Below, in pieces: positions 1 through 7,900 of a DNA stretch of 22,798 nt. Source of the stretch: DATKZS01 sp035527835 [NCBI: bacterium]. Its GTDB lineage: Bacteria > RBG-13-61-14. Where the stretch lies: the NCBI GenBank assembly GCA_035527835.1, contig DATKZS010000141.1, positions 1 through 22,798 on the forward strand. Reading direction: 5' to 3'. The position numbers and the translations under genes are program-made. The notes beneath the pieces are model-generated. The model was not told where the DNA came from, searched no databases, and saw nothing but the letters and a program-made list of their open reading frames with translations. How positions within the stretch are numbered: the first letter of the stretch is position 1; each line of letters starts with the position of its first letter.

Positions 1-7
1 TCACTCT

Positions 8-258
8 TGTCCAAAATAGGCCGTAAGAAAACCGCCAAGACGCCAAGAGCGCCAAGGATCGCCAAGTAAATCATGATGTTTCTTTGCGGCCCGGCAAAGA
101 ACAGCTCCGGAGCGTTGGCCCCAACCGGCTTGGCGGACCGGCCGACGGGAGCGCCAAGCAAGAAACATTCGCACCCCAGCCCTCTTAAAATCGTGTTGAA
201 AAATAATCCTTGGCGCTCTTGGCGTCTTGGCGGTTCTCCGGTCCGTTTATTTTGGACA
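8..258. repeat. large interrupted inverted repeat, gccaag family
   Basis: The arms 30-59 and 206-235 are perfect 30-bp reverse complements built from degenerate GCCAAG units (cgccaagacgccaagagc and its complement). An outer pair, TGTCCAAAATA at 8-18 and its complement at 248-258, extends the palindrome, and AAGAAACAT at 160-168 pairs with ATGTTTCTT near 74-82 inside it. The spacer has no convincing gene. The element lies just 3' of the FAD enzyme gene on the minus strand and could form a long hairpin at its transcript end. A third, single copy of the GCCAAG unit is at 18935-18964. It resembles a non-autonomous dispersed palindrome; no transposase is present. Confidence 0.8.
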
Positions 259-265
259 GCACTAT

Positions 266-1687
266 TCATTTTTCGTACTTCATCTCGAGGTATTCGTCCT
301 TGATCACCGGCCCCTGGCCGCTCTCCTCCCCGGTGAGCCTCTGGGCCGCCCGGATGCCGGTCTCGATGGAATGGTCCATGTTGTTGTACACGAACTGGCC
401 GTAGCGGCCCATCAGCACCAGGTTCTCGATGCCCTCCAGGTAGGACTTGATCTTTTCCAGGTGCTGCTCGTGCCCGATGTCGTGCATGGGGTAGGCCTTC
501 CGGGCCCGGACCACGCAATGGTCAAAGGCGTATTGCTCCATGCCCGGCGCCAGCTCGATCTTGGCGAACTCCTGGAGCGTGCTCGCGGCCAGGTCCTCGT
601 CGGGCATGGTCCAGACCGGGTCGGTCTCGAAGCAGAAGTACTCGAACACCAGCGAGGTTTTGCCGGGCGGGCTCATGGCCGGGCTCCAGTTGGTCGGCTC
701 GTGCAGGCGGCCGAAGCTGATGCGCGGGTCCGGGATGTAAATCCAGGTGTCCTCGGTGATGCGGTCGCGGTTGAACATGATGGCCACCACCGTGAGGTCG
801 CGGTAGCGCAGCTTCCGGGCCGCGTCCTTCACATCCTCCGGCGCCGGCGGGTCCAGGATCATGATCAGCTCCGTCACCGGGATGGACGACAGCGCGTGCG
901 TGCCCTCCAGCACCTCCTCCCGCCCGTCGCCGTAGCGGACCCTCACCCCCGTCACCTTGTTGTGCTGGTGCAGCACGCCCACCGCGCGCGCGCGGAGCTT
1001 GATCTCGTTCCCTTTCCTGATCTCCTGGGCCAGGCGCTCGCTGATGCGGCCGATGCCGTGGGCCGGGTACTTGAAGTTGCCGATCAGCGACACCGGCTTT
1101 TCCTTTTTGCCGGGCATCAGGCTTTCCTTGATGGTGCCTAACATGCTCATGCCCTTGATGCGCTGCGCGGCCCAGGCCGCGGAGACCTGGGTGCACGGCA
1201 CGCCCCACACCTTCTCGGTATAGGTCTTGAAAAAAATCTCGTACATGCGCCGGCCGAACTGCTGGATCATCCAGTCCTCCAGCGTGACCGCGGGCTGGTT
1301 CCGGTACTTCCACTTGTCCAGGACAAAGGACCCGAAGATGCGGGCGGACATCACCGGACCGAGCCCGCTGAAGGCGTTTAAAAAAGTGGGCGGATAATTG
1401 AAATACTTGTTCATGAAGTAAATCTTGGAGAACCGGTCAACGTTGATCAGCTCGTCCACCATGAGCTTATGCAGGAACTGGTCGAGCTCGGCCTTCTTGG
1501 TGAAGAAGCGGTGGCCGCCGAGGTCGAAGAGGAAGCCGTTGTGGCTATGGGTGCGCGAGAGTCCGCCCACCCCGTCGGCCGCCTCCAGGACCACGGTCTT
1601 GACGCCGTGGTCGGTGAGCACCTTGCCCGCGGCCAGGCCGGCGGGCCCGCCGCCCATGATGACGGCGCGAATGTCGCGCTTATCCAT
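266..1687 (-). CDS. FAD-dependent amine-oxidase/UDP-galactopyranose mutase-like oxidoreductase
   Basis: 473 aa. The N-terminus is a Rossmann FAD-binding fold: GGGPAG at residues 12-17, an acidic E35 ending strand 2, then GGLSRT at 41-46 and FDLGGHRFF near 54-62, the signature of the NAD(P)-binding-8/amine-oxidase group that includes UDP-galactopyranose mutase and protoporphyrinogen oxidase. The C-terminus has the second FAD-contact region (GRYGQFVYNNMDHSIETG). There is no signal peptide or membrane segment, so it is probably cytosolic or peripheral. The start is supported by GGAG 7 nt upstream (complement of 1695-1698). It is the last of three co-directional genes after a radical SAM enzyme and a GT-C-like glycosyltransferase, so a redox step on a glycan or lipid precursor is a reasonable inference. 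The substrate is unknown; carotenoid- or porphyrin-type substrates cannot be excluded. Confidence 0.87.
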   Translation of the reverse strand: MDKRDIRAVIMGGGPAGLAAGKVLTDHGVKTVVLEAADGVGGLSRTHSHNGFLFDLGGHRFFTKKAELDQFLHKLMVDELINVDRFSKIYFMNKYFNYPPTFLNAFSGLGPVMSARIFGSFVLDKWKYRNQPAVTLEDWMIQQFGRRMYEIFFKTYTEKVWGVPCTQVSAAWAAQRIKGMSMLGTIKESLMPGKKEKPVSLIGNFKYPAHGIGRISERLAQEIRKGNEIKLRARAVGVLHQHNKVTGVRVRYGDGREEVLEGTHALSSIPVTELIMILDPPAPEDVKDAARKLRYRDLTVVAIMFNRDRITEDTWIYIPDPRISFGRLHEPTNWSPAMSPPGKTSLVFEYFCFETDPVWTMPDEDLAASTLQEFAKIELAPGMEQYAFDHCVVRARKAYPMHDIGHEQHLEKIKSYLEGIENLVLMGRYGQFVYNNMDHSIETGIRAAQRLTGEESGQGPVIKDEYLEMKYEK

Positions 1688-1716
1688 GCTTGGTCTCCAT
1701 GTCCATCAATCTGGAA

Positions 1717-1857
1717 CCGGTTTCAACCAGGATAACCAGCTCAAATGAAAAGATTAATAAAGGATATTCAGGATGTTCAGAATAATTCCAGGGCCTTCCG
1801 CATCCTGAATATCCTGAGTATCCTTGTTAACCCTTCTTGAGAAGGTTTAGAAACCGG
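1717..1857. repeat. nested intergenic palindrome
   Basis: Three nested arms lie between two minus-strand genes. The outer arm CCGGTTTCAACC (1717-1728) pairs with 1844-1857 with a 2-nt bulge; CTCAA (1740-1744) pairs with TTGAG (1837-1841); GGATATTCAGGATG (1762-1775) pairs perfectly with 1801-1814. The inner arms also contain short repeated motifs (attcagga/ttcaga, cctgaatatcctgagtatcc). It could act as a transcript-processing hairpin, but there is no T-tract and it belongs to a different sequence family from the other palindromes here. Confidence 0.7.
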
Positions 1858-1904
1858 CTCTAATAGAATACTTTCAGAATGGGCCGGTTCGCAAACCCCG
1901 CCGG

Positions 1905-3170
1905 TCACGCCACCCAGTAGCCGTTGATGAACAGCGCCGCGAACAGGGCGAAGAGGGCGGCGAACGAAATCAGGGCCAGGGCCGCGAGCCAGCGCCACCT
2001 GCCCAGGACCTGCGCCAGCGCGATGAACATGGGCAGGCACTGCACCTGGTAGCGCAGGTAACTGTGGTTCGCGTTGCTGGCGTGGTACAGGAAGAACACC
2101 AGCATCCAGGCCCAGTACGATCCGCGGGTTTTACGGAAGGACAGGACCAGAGTGAGGAGCAGGACCGCGTGCAGGGGCAGCTCCTTCATCCATATTTCCG
2201 GGCCTTTTTCATAGGTCTCCATCATCATGAGCCAGGGCCAGTTGACGTGGCCGTGCACGTTGACCTCGTGCACCCTGGTCCAGATCAGCGCGTCGCCGGT
2301 GATGGCGTAAAAATAAACGATGACGGAGAGCGTGCCCAAGGGGATGAGCAAGGCCCACCACACGCCCGGAAGCTCGATGAACCCGTGGAACGCGCGGCGC
2401 AGGTTGGAGGCGCCGAGCACGCCGGCAAAGCCATCGCGCCCGTCCTCCCGCGCCCGCGCCAGCAGCCACTCGTAGCAAAGCGGCACGGCCAGGATGGCGC
2501 CGTCAATGCGCGAGACCGCGGCGATCATGGCGAGCGCCCCCGCGGCCCACCATCTTCCCCGCCGCGCGCATACCATCGCCCCCGCGGCCAGCACCAGAAA
2601 CAGCGACTCGTTGAACACGGCGGAGAGCGCGTAAGCCCCGGGATGGAGCTGGGACAGGGCCACCGCCAGGACCGCGGTCTTTTTCTCATGGTCGAGACGC
2701 ACCAGGTAGTAGAGCAATATGCCGTAACCCACGGTGAAGAGGTTGGACAGCGCCACCCCCGCGTGCACGGGGTCAAGGCCAGAGGCCGAGGCCGCGCGGA
2801 TCAGGCCGGGCAGCAGCGGCCAGTGACGATAACCGTAGCCGCGGTCGAAACGGGCGCTGCCCGGCGCGGGCGGCCACCGGGCCTGGTCATAGCCCAGTTG
2901 ATCCATGACCCGGAGCCGCCGGGTTTCCGCGGCGAGGTCATAGTCGCCCGCGGCCAGGCGCCGGTACCCGAGCGCGGCGATGCGCGCGAACCAGGCGCCG
3001 TCGAAGTTGGCCAGGTGATCAACAAAGGACACGCCGGGCCGGACGATCCACAGGTCCGCGCCGTAACCGGCCTGGGGCACGAGCCGGTAGCCCGCGTACA
3101 GGCACAAGAGCGACGCGGCCTTGATCGCCAGCGCGAGGGCGATGGCGGTTCTCCATTCCCTTCTTGGCAT
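1905..3170 (-). CDS. GT-C (PIG-V-like) integral membrane glycosyltransferase
   Basis: 421 aa from ATG at 3170. The open frame runs further upstream into the radical SAM gene, but that part is an out-of-frame reading of it and the first membrane helix begins right after MPRREW. Roughly nine to eleven hydrophobic segments are visible. PIG-V/mannosyltransferase-like features are the NFDGAWFARIAALGY motif after helix 1 (the D-x-x-W-[FY]-x-x-IA-x-x-GY pattern of the lumenal/periplasmic loop), HPGAYALSAVFNESLF, and SRIDGAILAVPL. Known relatives transfer mannose from polyprenyl-phosphate-mannose on the outer face of the membrane. Together with the flanking radical SAM and FAD genes it suggests surface glycan or glycolipid assembly. 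No clear Shine-Dalgarno sequence precedes the ATG. Donor and acceptor are unknown. Confidence 0.82.
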   Translation of the reverse strand: MPRREWRTAIALALAIKAASLLCLYAGYRLVPQAGYGADLWIVRPGVSFVDHLANFDGAWFARIAALGYRRLAAGDYDLAAETRRLRVMDQLGYDQARWPPAPGSARFDRGYGYRHWPLLPGLIRAASASGLDPVHAGVALSNLFTVGYGILLYYLVRLDHEKKTAVLAVALSQLHPGAYALSAVFNESLFLVLAAGAMVCARRGRWWAAGALAMIAAVSRIDGAILAVPLCYEWLLARAREDGRDGFAGVLGASNLRRAFHGFIELPGVWWALLIPLGTLSVIVYFYAITGDALIWTRVHEVNVHGHVNWPWLMMMETYEKGPEIWMKELPLHAVLLLTLVLSFRKTRGSYWAWMLVFFLYHASNANHSYLRYQVQCLPMFIALAQVLGRWRWLAALALISFAALFALFAALFINGYWVA

Positions 3171-3274
3171 CCGATTCAATCGTAAGCGCAAAGGCGTAAA
3201 AATCGCAACGCTGGAAAAAGAATTCAGTCTCGCGGACCGGCTTGCATGGTGAACGCTAATTAGTGGCCTCGGGC

Positions 3275-4771
3275 CTACCAGAGGTTCCTTCTTAAAATCC
3301 GGATGAAGAGTCCGAAGCTCCAGCGCGGCCGCTTGAACAGCAGGTCCACCACCGACTTCTTGAGCAGCACCAGCGGGTGCCGGAGGTAAGAGCGGAGGTT
3401 GTACTTTAAAAACTCGCGCCCGGCCATGCGCTCGAGCATGCCGGCGGGGAACACGTTCTCGTGATATGCGGAGCGGGTGAAGGTGAGGTTCTCGAAATCG
3501 AAGTCGCCGCGTAACAAGCCGCGCTCGCGGGCCATCTCGTACATCTCGGTTCCGGGCAGGGGGTTGGCCACGAAGAAGAAGGCCATGTCGGTTTTCATCT
3601 CGTTGGCGAAGCGGAAGGTCTCCCGCATCTGTTCCAGGGTCTCGCCGGGGAACCCGAAGATGTAGAAGGCGTTGGTGCGCAGCTTCTTTTTCTGGATGTA
3701 GCGGGTGATCTCGCGGGCCTTGTCCAGGTTGAGCGGTTTCTTCACGATCTTGCTCAGGACCTCCTGGCACCCGCTCTCGAAGGCCAGCGTCATCTCGTAG
3801 GCCCCGGCCTCGATGATCAGGTCCACCAGCTCCTCGTCCAGCGTCCACAACGCCACCCCGTTCGGGAAATTGAGCTTCACCTTGTAGCCGCGCTCAATGA
3901 TGCCCCGGAAAATTTCCTTGGCCCGCCTGCGGTCGGCCGTGATGTTGTCGTCCTCGAACTGGATCTCGTCAATCCCGTGCTTCGAGATCAGCTCGCCGAT
4001 CTCGTCGAGCACGTTGCCCGGAGAGCGGAAGCGGAAGCGGTTGCCCCAGAACTTTGTGCTCGAACAGTAGATGCAATGGGCGGGACAGCCGCGCGACGTG
4101 ATCAGCGGCGCGTTGTTCCTGCTGGCCGCGGAAAAGCTGTGCGGCACCCCGACCTTCTTGTACAGCTCCATGGGCAGAAGGTCGCGCGCGGGAAAGGGCA
4201 GCGAGTCCAGGTCCATCACCCACTGGGTCTTCTCATTGATCACCACCCGGCCGTCTTCCTTGTACGCCAGGCCGTCAACCTCACCCAGCGGACGGCCCTC
4301 CTTGAGCGCCCGCACCGTCTCCCGCATCGTGACCTCGCCCTCCGACAAAGCGATCAGGTCCAGCGACGGCTCCGACAGGCAATGCCCGGCCATGAAGGTC
4401 GGATACGTCCCGCCGGTGATGGTCAGAATCCGCGGGTCTATCCTTTTCACCACCTCGCATATCTCCCGCACCATCGGAAACAGCGAGCTGAACAAACAAG
4501 AGACCCCCACCACGTCCGGCGCGAACTCCTCGATCCGACGCCGGATCTCCTGGAGCGGCAGGCCGTAGCGGATGAAGTTCTCGTCCAGGATCTCCTCCCG
4601 GGCAAACCCCTCCGCCGCCGCGTCCAGCAGCCGGACCTCGCATTCTTCCCGCAGCACCGCCGCCACGTAACTTATCCCCAGCGGCGAGAACGCGATCTTC
4701 ATCGTCTCCCGGTACAGCCGGACCGGCGGGAAGATCAGCAGCACTCTCTCGATCTTTCTTTTTTCGGCCAT
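3275..4771 (-). CDS. B12-binding-domain radical SAM protein (class B type)
   Basis: 498 aa from ATG at 4771 (MAEKRK). The frame stays open to a further ATG at 4861, but the family domain begins at residue 10 (VLLIFPPV), so the shorter start is preferred. Residues 10-135 form a cobalamin-binding-like domain (PLGISYVAAVL, VRLLDAAAEG, VGVSCLFSS, TGGTYPTF). The radical SAM core follows with C229-x3-C233-x2-C236 in SRGCPAHCIYCS, ligating a 4Fe-4S cluster, and later radical SAM strands (EIQFEDDNIT, TLAFESGCQEVL, AFYIFGFPGET). Relatives are class B methyltransferases and BchE-like cyclases; which reaction occurs cannot be read from sequence. It is first in a minus-strand set with the GT-C-like and FAD enzymes (104-nt and 217-nt gaps). 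It starts divergently from yfhO-like 5054; a long palindrome lies between them. Confidence 0.9.
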   Translation of the reverse strand: MAEKRKIERVLLIFPPVRLYRETMKIAFSPLGISYVAAVLREECEVRLLDAAAEGFAREEILDENFIRYGLPLQEIRRRIEEFAPDVVGVSCLFSSLFPMVREICEVVKRIDPRILTITGGTYPTFMAGHCLSEPSLDLIALSEGEVTMRETVRALKEGRPLGEVDGLAYKEDGRVVINEKTQWVMDLDSLPFPARDLLPMELYKKVGVPHSFSAASRNNAPLITSRGCPAHCIYCSSTKFWGNRFRFRSPGNVLDEIGELISKHGIDEIQFEDDNITADRRRAKEIFRGIIERGYKVKLNFPNGVALWTLDEELVDLIIEAGAYEMTLAFESGCQEVLSKIVKKPLNLDKAREITRYIQKKKLRTNAFYIFGFPGETLEQMRETFRFANEMKTDMAFFFVANPLPGTEMYEMARERGLLRGDFDFENLTFTRSAYHENVFPAGMLERMAGREFLKYNLRSYLRHPLVLLKKSVVDLLFKRPRWSFGLFIRILRRNLW

Positions 4772-4914
4772 CCTGGTTCCATTTCCAGGCGGGGGCGCAA
4801 ACCTCTGATCCTTGAGGAATGAATTACAAAGGTTCGGTCCTGAAACTCCCGCGGGATGCATTCATTAGAAAATATAGACGAGTTCTCCCGGAGAATAAAG
4901 GGGGCGTGAAGATT

Positions 4915-5007
4915 GGGCTTGAGGCTTGGGGCTTCCAGGCTTGAGGGGAGCTTCGGCCGGCTCGAACGCCTTCTTTCTCAAGCCTGGAAGCCCCAAGCCT
5001 CAAGCCC
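4915..5007. repeat. perfect 31-bp inverted repeat in divergent intergenic region
   Basis: Arm 4915-4945 (starting GGGCTTGAGGCTTGGGGC) is the exact reverse complement of 4977-5007, with a 31-nt loop between. Each arm itself carries repeated GGCTTGAG/GGCTTGGG units. It sits between the 5' ends of two divergent genes, where a terminator is not expected, and has no T-tract, so it is better read as a dispersed palindromic element or an operator-like or cruciform structure. The rest of 4772-5053 shows no gene, and I cannot assign a confident promoter. Confidence 0.85.
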
Positions 5008-5053
5008 TCTTCCGCGGTTATGCCACGGCGATATTTTGCGATAGACTTTAGCC

Positions 5054-7900
5054 ATGAGTTCGGAAAACGCTCGACCGGTGAATAAGCCGGGGAGGGCCGA
5101 CTGGATTTACGTGGCGGCCCTGTGCCTGCTGGTCGCCCTTGTTTACCTGCCGCAGTTGTTCTCGGGGCGGAGTGCGATGGAAGCCCCGGCGATGGTGGAC
5201 GTGAGCTCGCAGTGGCTCCCCGGCTATTCGGTGCAGGGCCGGATGTGGCGGGCGGGCGAGTTCCCGCTGTGGAACTGGCAGCAGTACGCGGGCATGCCGT
5301 GGCTCGCTTATTCCCACGCGGGCGTGTTGTATCCGCCGAACATCTTTCTGCTCTCGCTCCTGGATTTCGTGGACGCGGCCACGCTCCTGCTCTTGCTGCA
5401 CGCGCTGGCGGCCGCCCTCGGGACCTACGCGCTGCTCCGCTCGCTCCGGGTCTCCAGCCTCTCCTCTTTCCTCGCCGCGCTCACCTTCGCCCTGTCCGGC
5501 TTCTTCTTCTTCTTTCAGAGCCAGCTCTCCAGCCACGGCACCGCGGCCTGGGTCCCGCTGCTGCTCTTCGCCGTGCGCCGGCTCTTGCTCACGCGGCGGG
5601 CCGGGCCGTTCATCCTGACCGCCGCGCTCACCGCCGCCATGCTGCTGGCGGGCGACGCGGAGGGCTTTATTTACAACCTCATCTTCGTCTTCTTCTTCAT
5701 CCTGTTCCAGGTGCGGCGGGAAGAGCCGGGAGCGCTCATGCGCATGTTGTTCCTGGCCGGCTGCGCGATGGGAGTGGGAATGGCGCTGAGCTCGCCCCTG
5801 GCGCTGGCTCTCGCCGAGCACGCCTCGCGGTCGGTGCGCTCCCAGGCCTCGCCCTTTCAGCTCGACTTCGGCGACATGCTCGAGATGACACACTTTCCTT
5901 ACCACCTGTTCTTCCCCTTCCGGGACTTCCAGCGTTTCATGCCGGGCAGCGCCTATAACGCCGGCTTGCCCCCGTTTTACCTGGGCCTGGCCCCGCTGCT
6001 CATCATGGTTTACGCCATCAGCAGCTACCGGCGCGACGCCACGGTTTCCGCGTTCGTGAACCTCATGGCCGCCATGATAGTCTTTGTGGCCGTGCGCAAG
6101 GCCCAGTTTTTAGCTCCGGTCATCTCGCGCGTCCCGGTGCTCGGACAATTGAGCACGGTCGAGCGCACGCTCGGGCTGATCCAGCTCGCGTGGCTCCTGG
6201 CGGCGGCCGCCGCGTTCGACCGGTTCCGGAGCGGGGAGGGACGGCGCCGGCTCATGTTCATGGGGGCAATCCTTCTCTTGTGGGGCTGTGCCAATGCCAA
6301 TTTGAACCATGTATTGGCCGGCGGCGAACAACGGTGGGTGGCCGCTATCGCCATGCTGGCGCTGGGGGCGGCGGCGCTCTGGACGGGCAGGAAAAGGGCC
6401 GCGGGAGCCCGGGCGCTGGCCGCGGCGGCCGTGGTCCTGGTCATGACCGACGCGTACCTTCTCGCTCTGGGCTGCGTGCCGCGGACGGGCCAGGATCAGT
6501 TCCGGCTGGACCCGGCGGTACAGGCGTTCGCGGACAAGCAGGACCCGGAGTACCGCTTCATCTCCTTTGAGCGCTTCGCCGGCAAGCAGGTCCGGCCGGA
6601 GGTCGCGGGCATGGTCGCGTCCCATACCGCGCTCGGCTCCGCCTTCGGTTACATGCGCCTGCCCGACTGGAGATACTTCGAGTTCCTCCATCTGATTGAC
6701 CCCGACATCGTGCGCGACTGGATCAGCGTGCTCACCAATTCGCCCGCAACCAGGAAGGAGTTTTACGCGGCCGATCTCTACAACCCGGCCTACCTCGACG
6801 ATAAGAACCTGCCGCTGCTCAACCTCGCCGCCGCCAGGTACGTTTTCTCGCGCGGCATCCCGTTCAAGTTCTCGTCGCCTTATTCATTATTGAATGAGCC
6901 GGGGCTGGTCAAGGAAAATTATGGCCGGCTTGGCAAAGGGAATCCTCCTTGGGCGCTTTATAAAGTGCCCAGGATCACCGGACCGGTCAGTTTTAATTTC
7001 CGTCCGAACGGTGCTGTCGTCTCAACAGAGTTTCCTCAGACATTTTCTTTTACGTCCTATGTCTATCCTGATACATCGCTATTGTTTGAATTGGCGCCCT
7101 TTGTAGAGTGTTCCGGGCCCTGGAGGGGCCGTGTCAGGGTTTCCGGTACAGCGGAGGGCCAGGATTCATCCACGGTGCTTTATGCGTCTTCAGTAGAGAC
7201 CGAGGGGGATTGGCTGAAATACAGCCTAGCCCTGGACAAACTGGCGGGACGGACGGCACAATTCAAGATCGAGCTGACCTCCGATGAGGATGGCTCATGG
7301 ACTTATATGATCGACCCACGCCTCATTCGTCCTGACGCACCTTTCCAGAGGTTGGAGACCGGCCCTATTGAAATCTACATCAACACCCGCGCCTTGCCGC
7401 GCTCGTTCATCGTGCATGACGCAATGTCGCTTTCCGGACCTGACCTGCGCGCGATCATGATGGACCCGGCGCGCTTTGATCCGGGCCGGACCATTCTGTT
7501 CGAGGCGGGCGGGGCGGCGGATAATCTGATGGCGCTGGCGGCGCGGGGCCAGGGCGCGCCCGCCGCCCCAGATGCGGTGGAGTCATCGCGCCATAGCGGG
7601 GGAGAGGTGCTGGTGCGGGCGCGTCTAGGCTCTCCGGGCTGGCTTTTTATTTCCGACGCCATGTATCCGGGCTGGCGCGTTTTCGCGGATGGAATCGAGG
7701 AGCGGATTTACCGCGCCGACCTGGTGTTCCGCGCCGTGTTTTTAACGGAAGGCCGGCACGAGGTCCGCTTTATCTATCAGCCCGCCGGCTTCCGGATCGG
7801 GCTGTGGTTTTGCCTGGCGTCGCTGATCGCGGCGGGGGCGCTCATCATCGTCGGACGCGGCCGCGCGGGCCGGGCAGAGACGCGCAAGGAAACGGCATGA
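5054..7900 (+). CDS. YfhO-family polytopic membrane protein (coupled to GxGYxYP gene)
   Basis: 948 aa. A first helix near residues 15-36 is followed by a periplasmic loop with the YfhO-type pattern (QWLPGYSVQGRMWRAGEFPLWNWQQYAGMPW, then GVLYPPNIF), about a dozen membrane helices to residue 475, a large soluble region, and one C-terminal helix before RGRAGRAE. The tail contains LFISDAMYPGWRVFADG and a FRIGLW motif closely shared with the 18935-21718 protein. B. subtilis YfhO and relatives are linked to teichoic/lipid glycosylation, so a GT-C-like role in envelope glycan is inferred, not shown. Residues about 610-765 form a beta-rich segment with markedly lower GC than the rest of the gene. The ATG has no obvious Shine-Dalgarno sequence. 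Its stop overlaps the next start as ATGA. Confidence 0.87.
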   Translation: MSSENARPVNKPGRADWIYVAALCLLVALVYLPQLFSGRSAMEAPAMVDVSSQWLPGYSVQGRMWRAGEFPLWNWQQYAGMPWLAYSHAGVLYPPNIFLLSLLDFVDAATLLLLLHALAAALGTYALLRSLRVSSLSSFLAALTFALSGFFFFFQSQLSSHGTAAWVPLLLFAVRRLLLTRRAGPFILTAALTAAMLLAGDAEGFIYNLIFVFFFILFQVRREEPGALMRMLFLAGCAMGVGMALSSPLALALAEHASRSVRSQASPFQLDFGDMLEMTHFPYHLFFPFRDFQRFMPGSAYNAGLPPFYLGLAPLLIMVYAISSYRRDATVSAFVNLMAAMIVFVAVRKAQFLAPVISRVPVLGQLSTVERTLGLIQLAWLLAAAAAFDRFRSGEGRRRLMFMGAILLLWGCANANLNHVLAGGEQRWVAAIAMLALGAAALWTGRKRAAGARALAAAAVVLVMTDAYLLALGCVPRTGQDQFRLDPAVQAFADKQDPEYRFISFERFAGKQVRPEVAGMVASHTALGSAFGYMRLPDWRYFEFLHLIDPDIVRDWISVLTNSPATRKEFYAADLYNPAYLDDKNLPLLNLAAARYVFSRGIPFKFSSPYSLLNEPGLVKENYGRLGKGNPPWALYKVPRITGPVSFNFRPNGAVVSTEFPQTFSFTSYVYPDTSLLFELAPFVECSGPWRGRVRVSGTAEGQDSSTVLYASSVETEGDWLKYSLALDKLAGRTAQFKIELTSDEDGSWTYMIDPRLIRPDAPFQRLETGPIEIYINTRALPRSFIVHDAMSLSGPDLRAIMMDPARFDPGRTILFEAGGAADNLMALAARGQGAPAAPDAVESSRHSGGEVLVRARLGSPGWLFISDAMYPGWRVFADGIEERIYRADLVFRAVFLTEGRHEVRFIYQPAGFRIGLWFCLASLIAAGALIIVGRGRAGRAETRKETA

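Noticed and set aside
227-1141. Long plus-strand open frame opposite the FAD enzyme
   Set aside because: It is rich in Val/Ala/His/Arg/Leu as expected from the antisense of GC-rich codons, and no family pattern is seen; the minus-strand frame has clear FAD motifs.
4915-5007. Rho-independent terminator
   Set aside because: It sits between divergent gene starts, the loop is 31 nt and no T-tract follows either arm.
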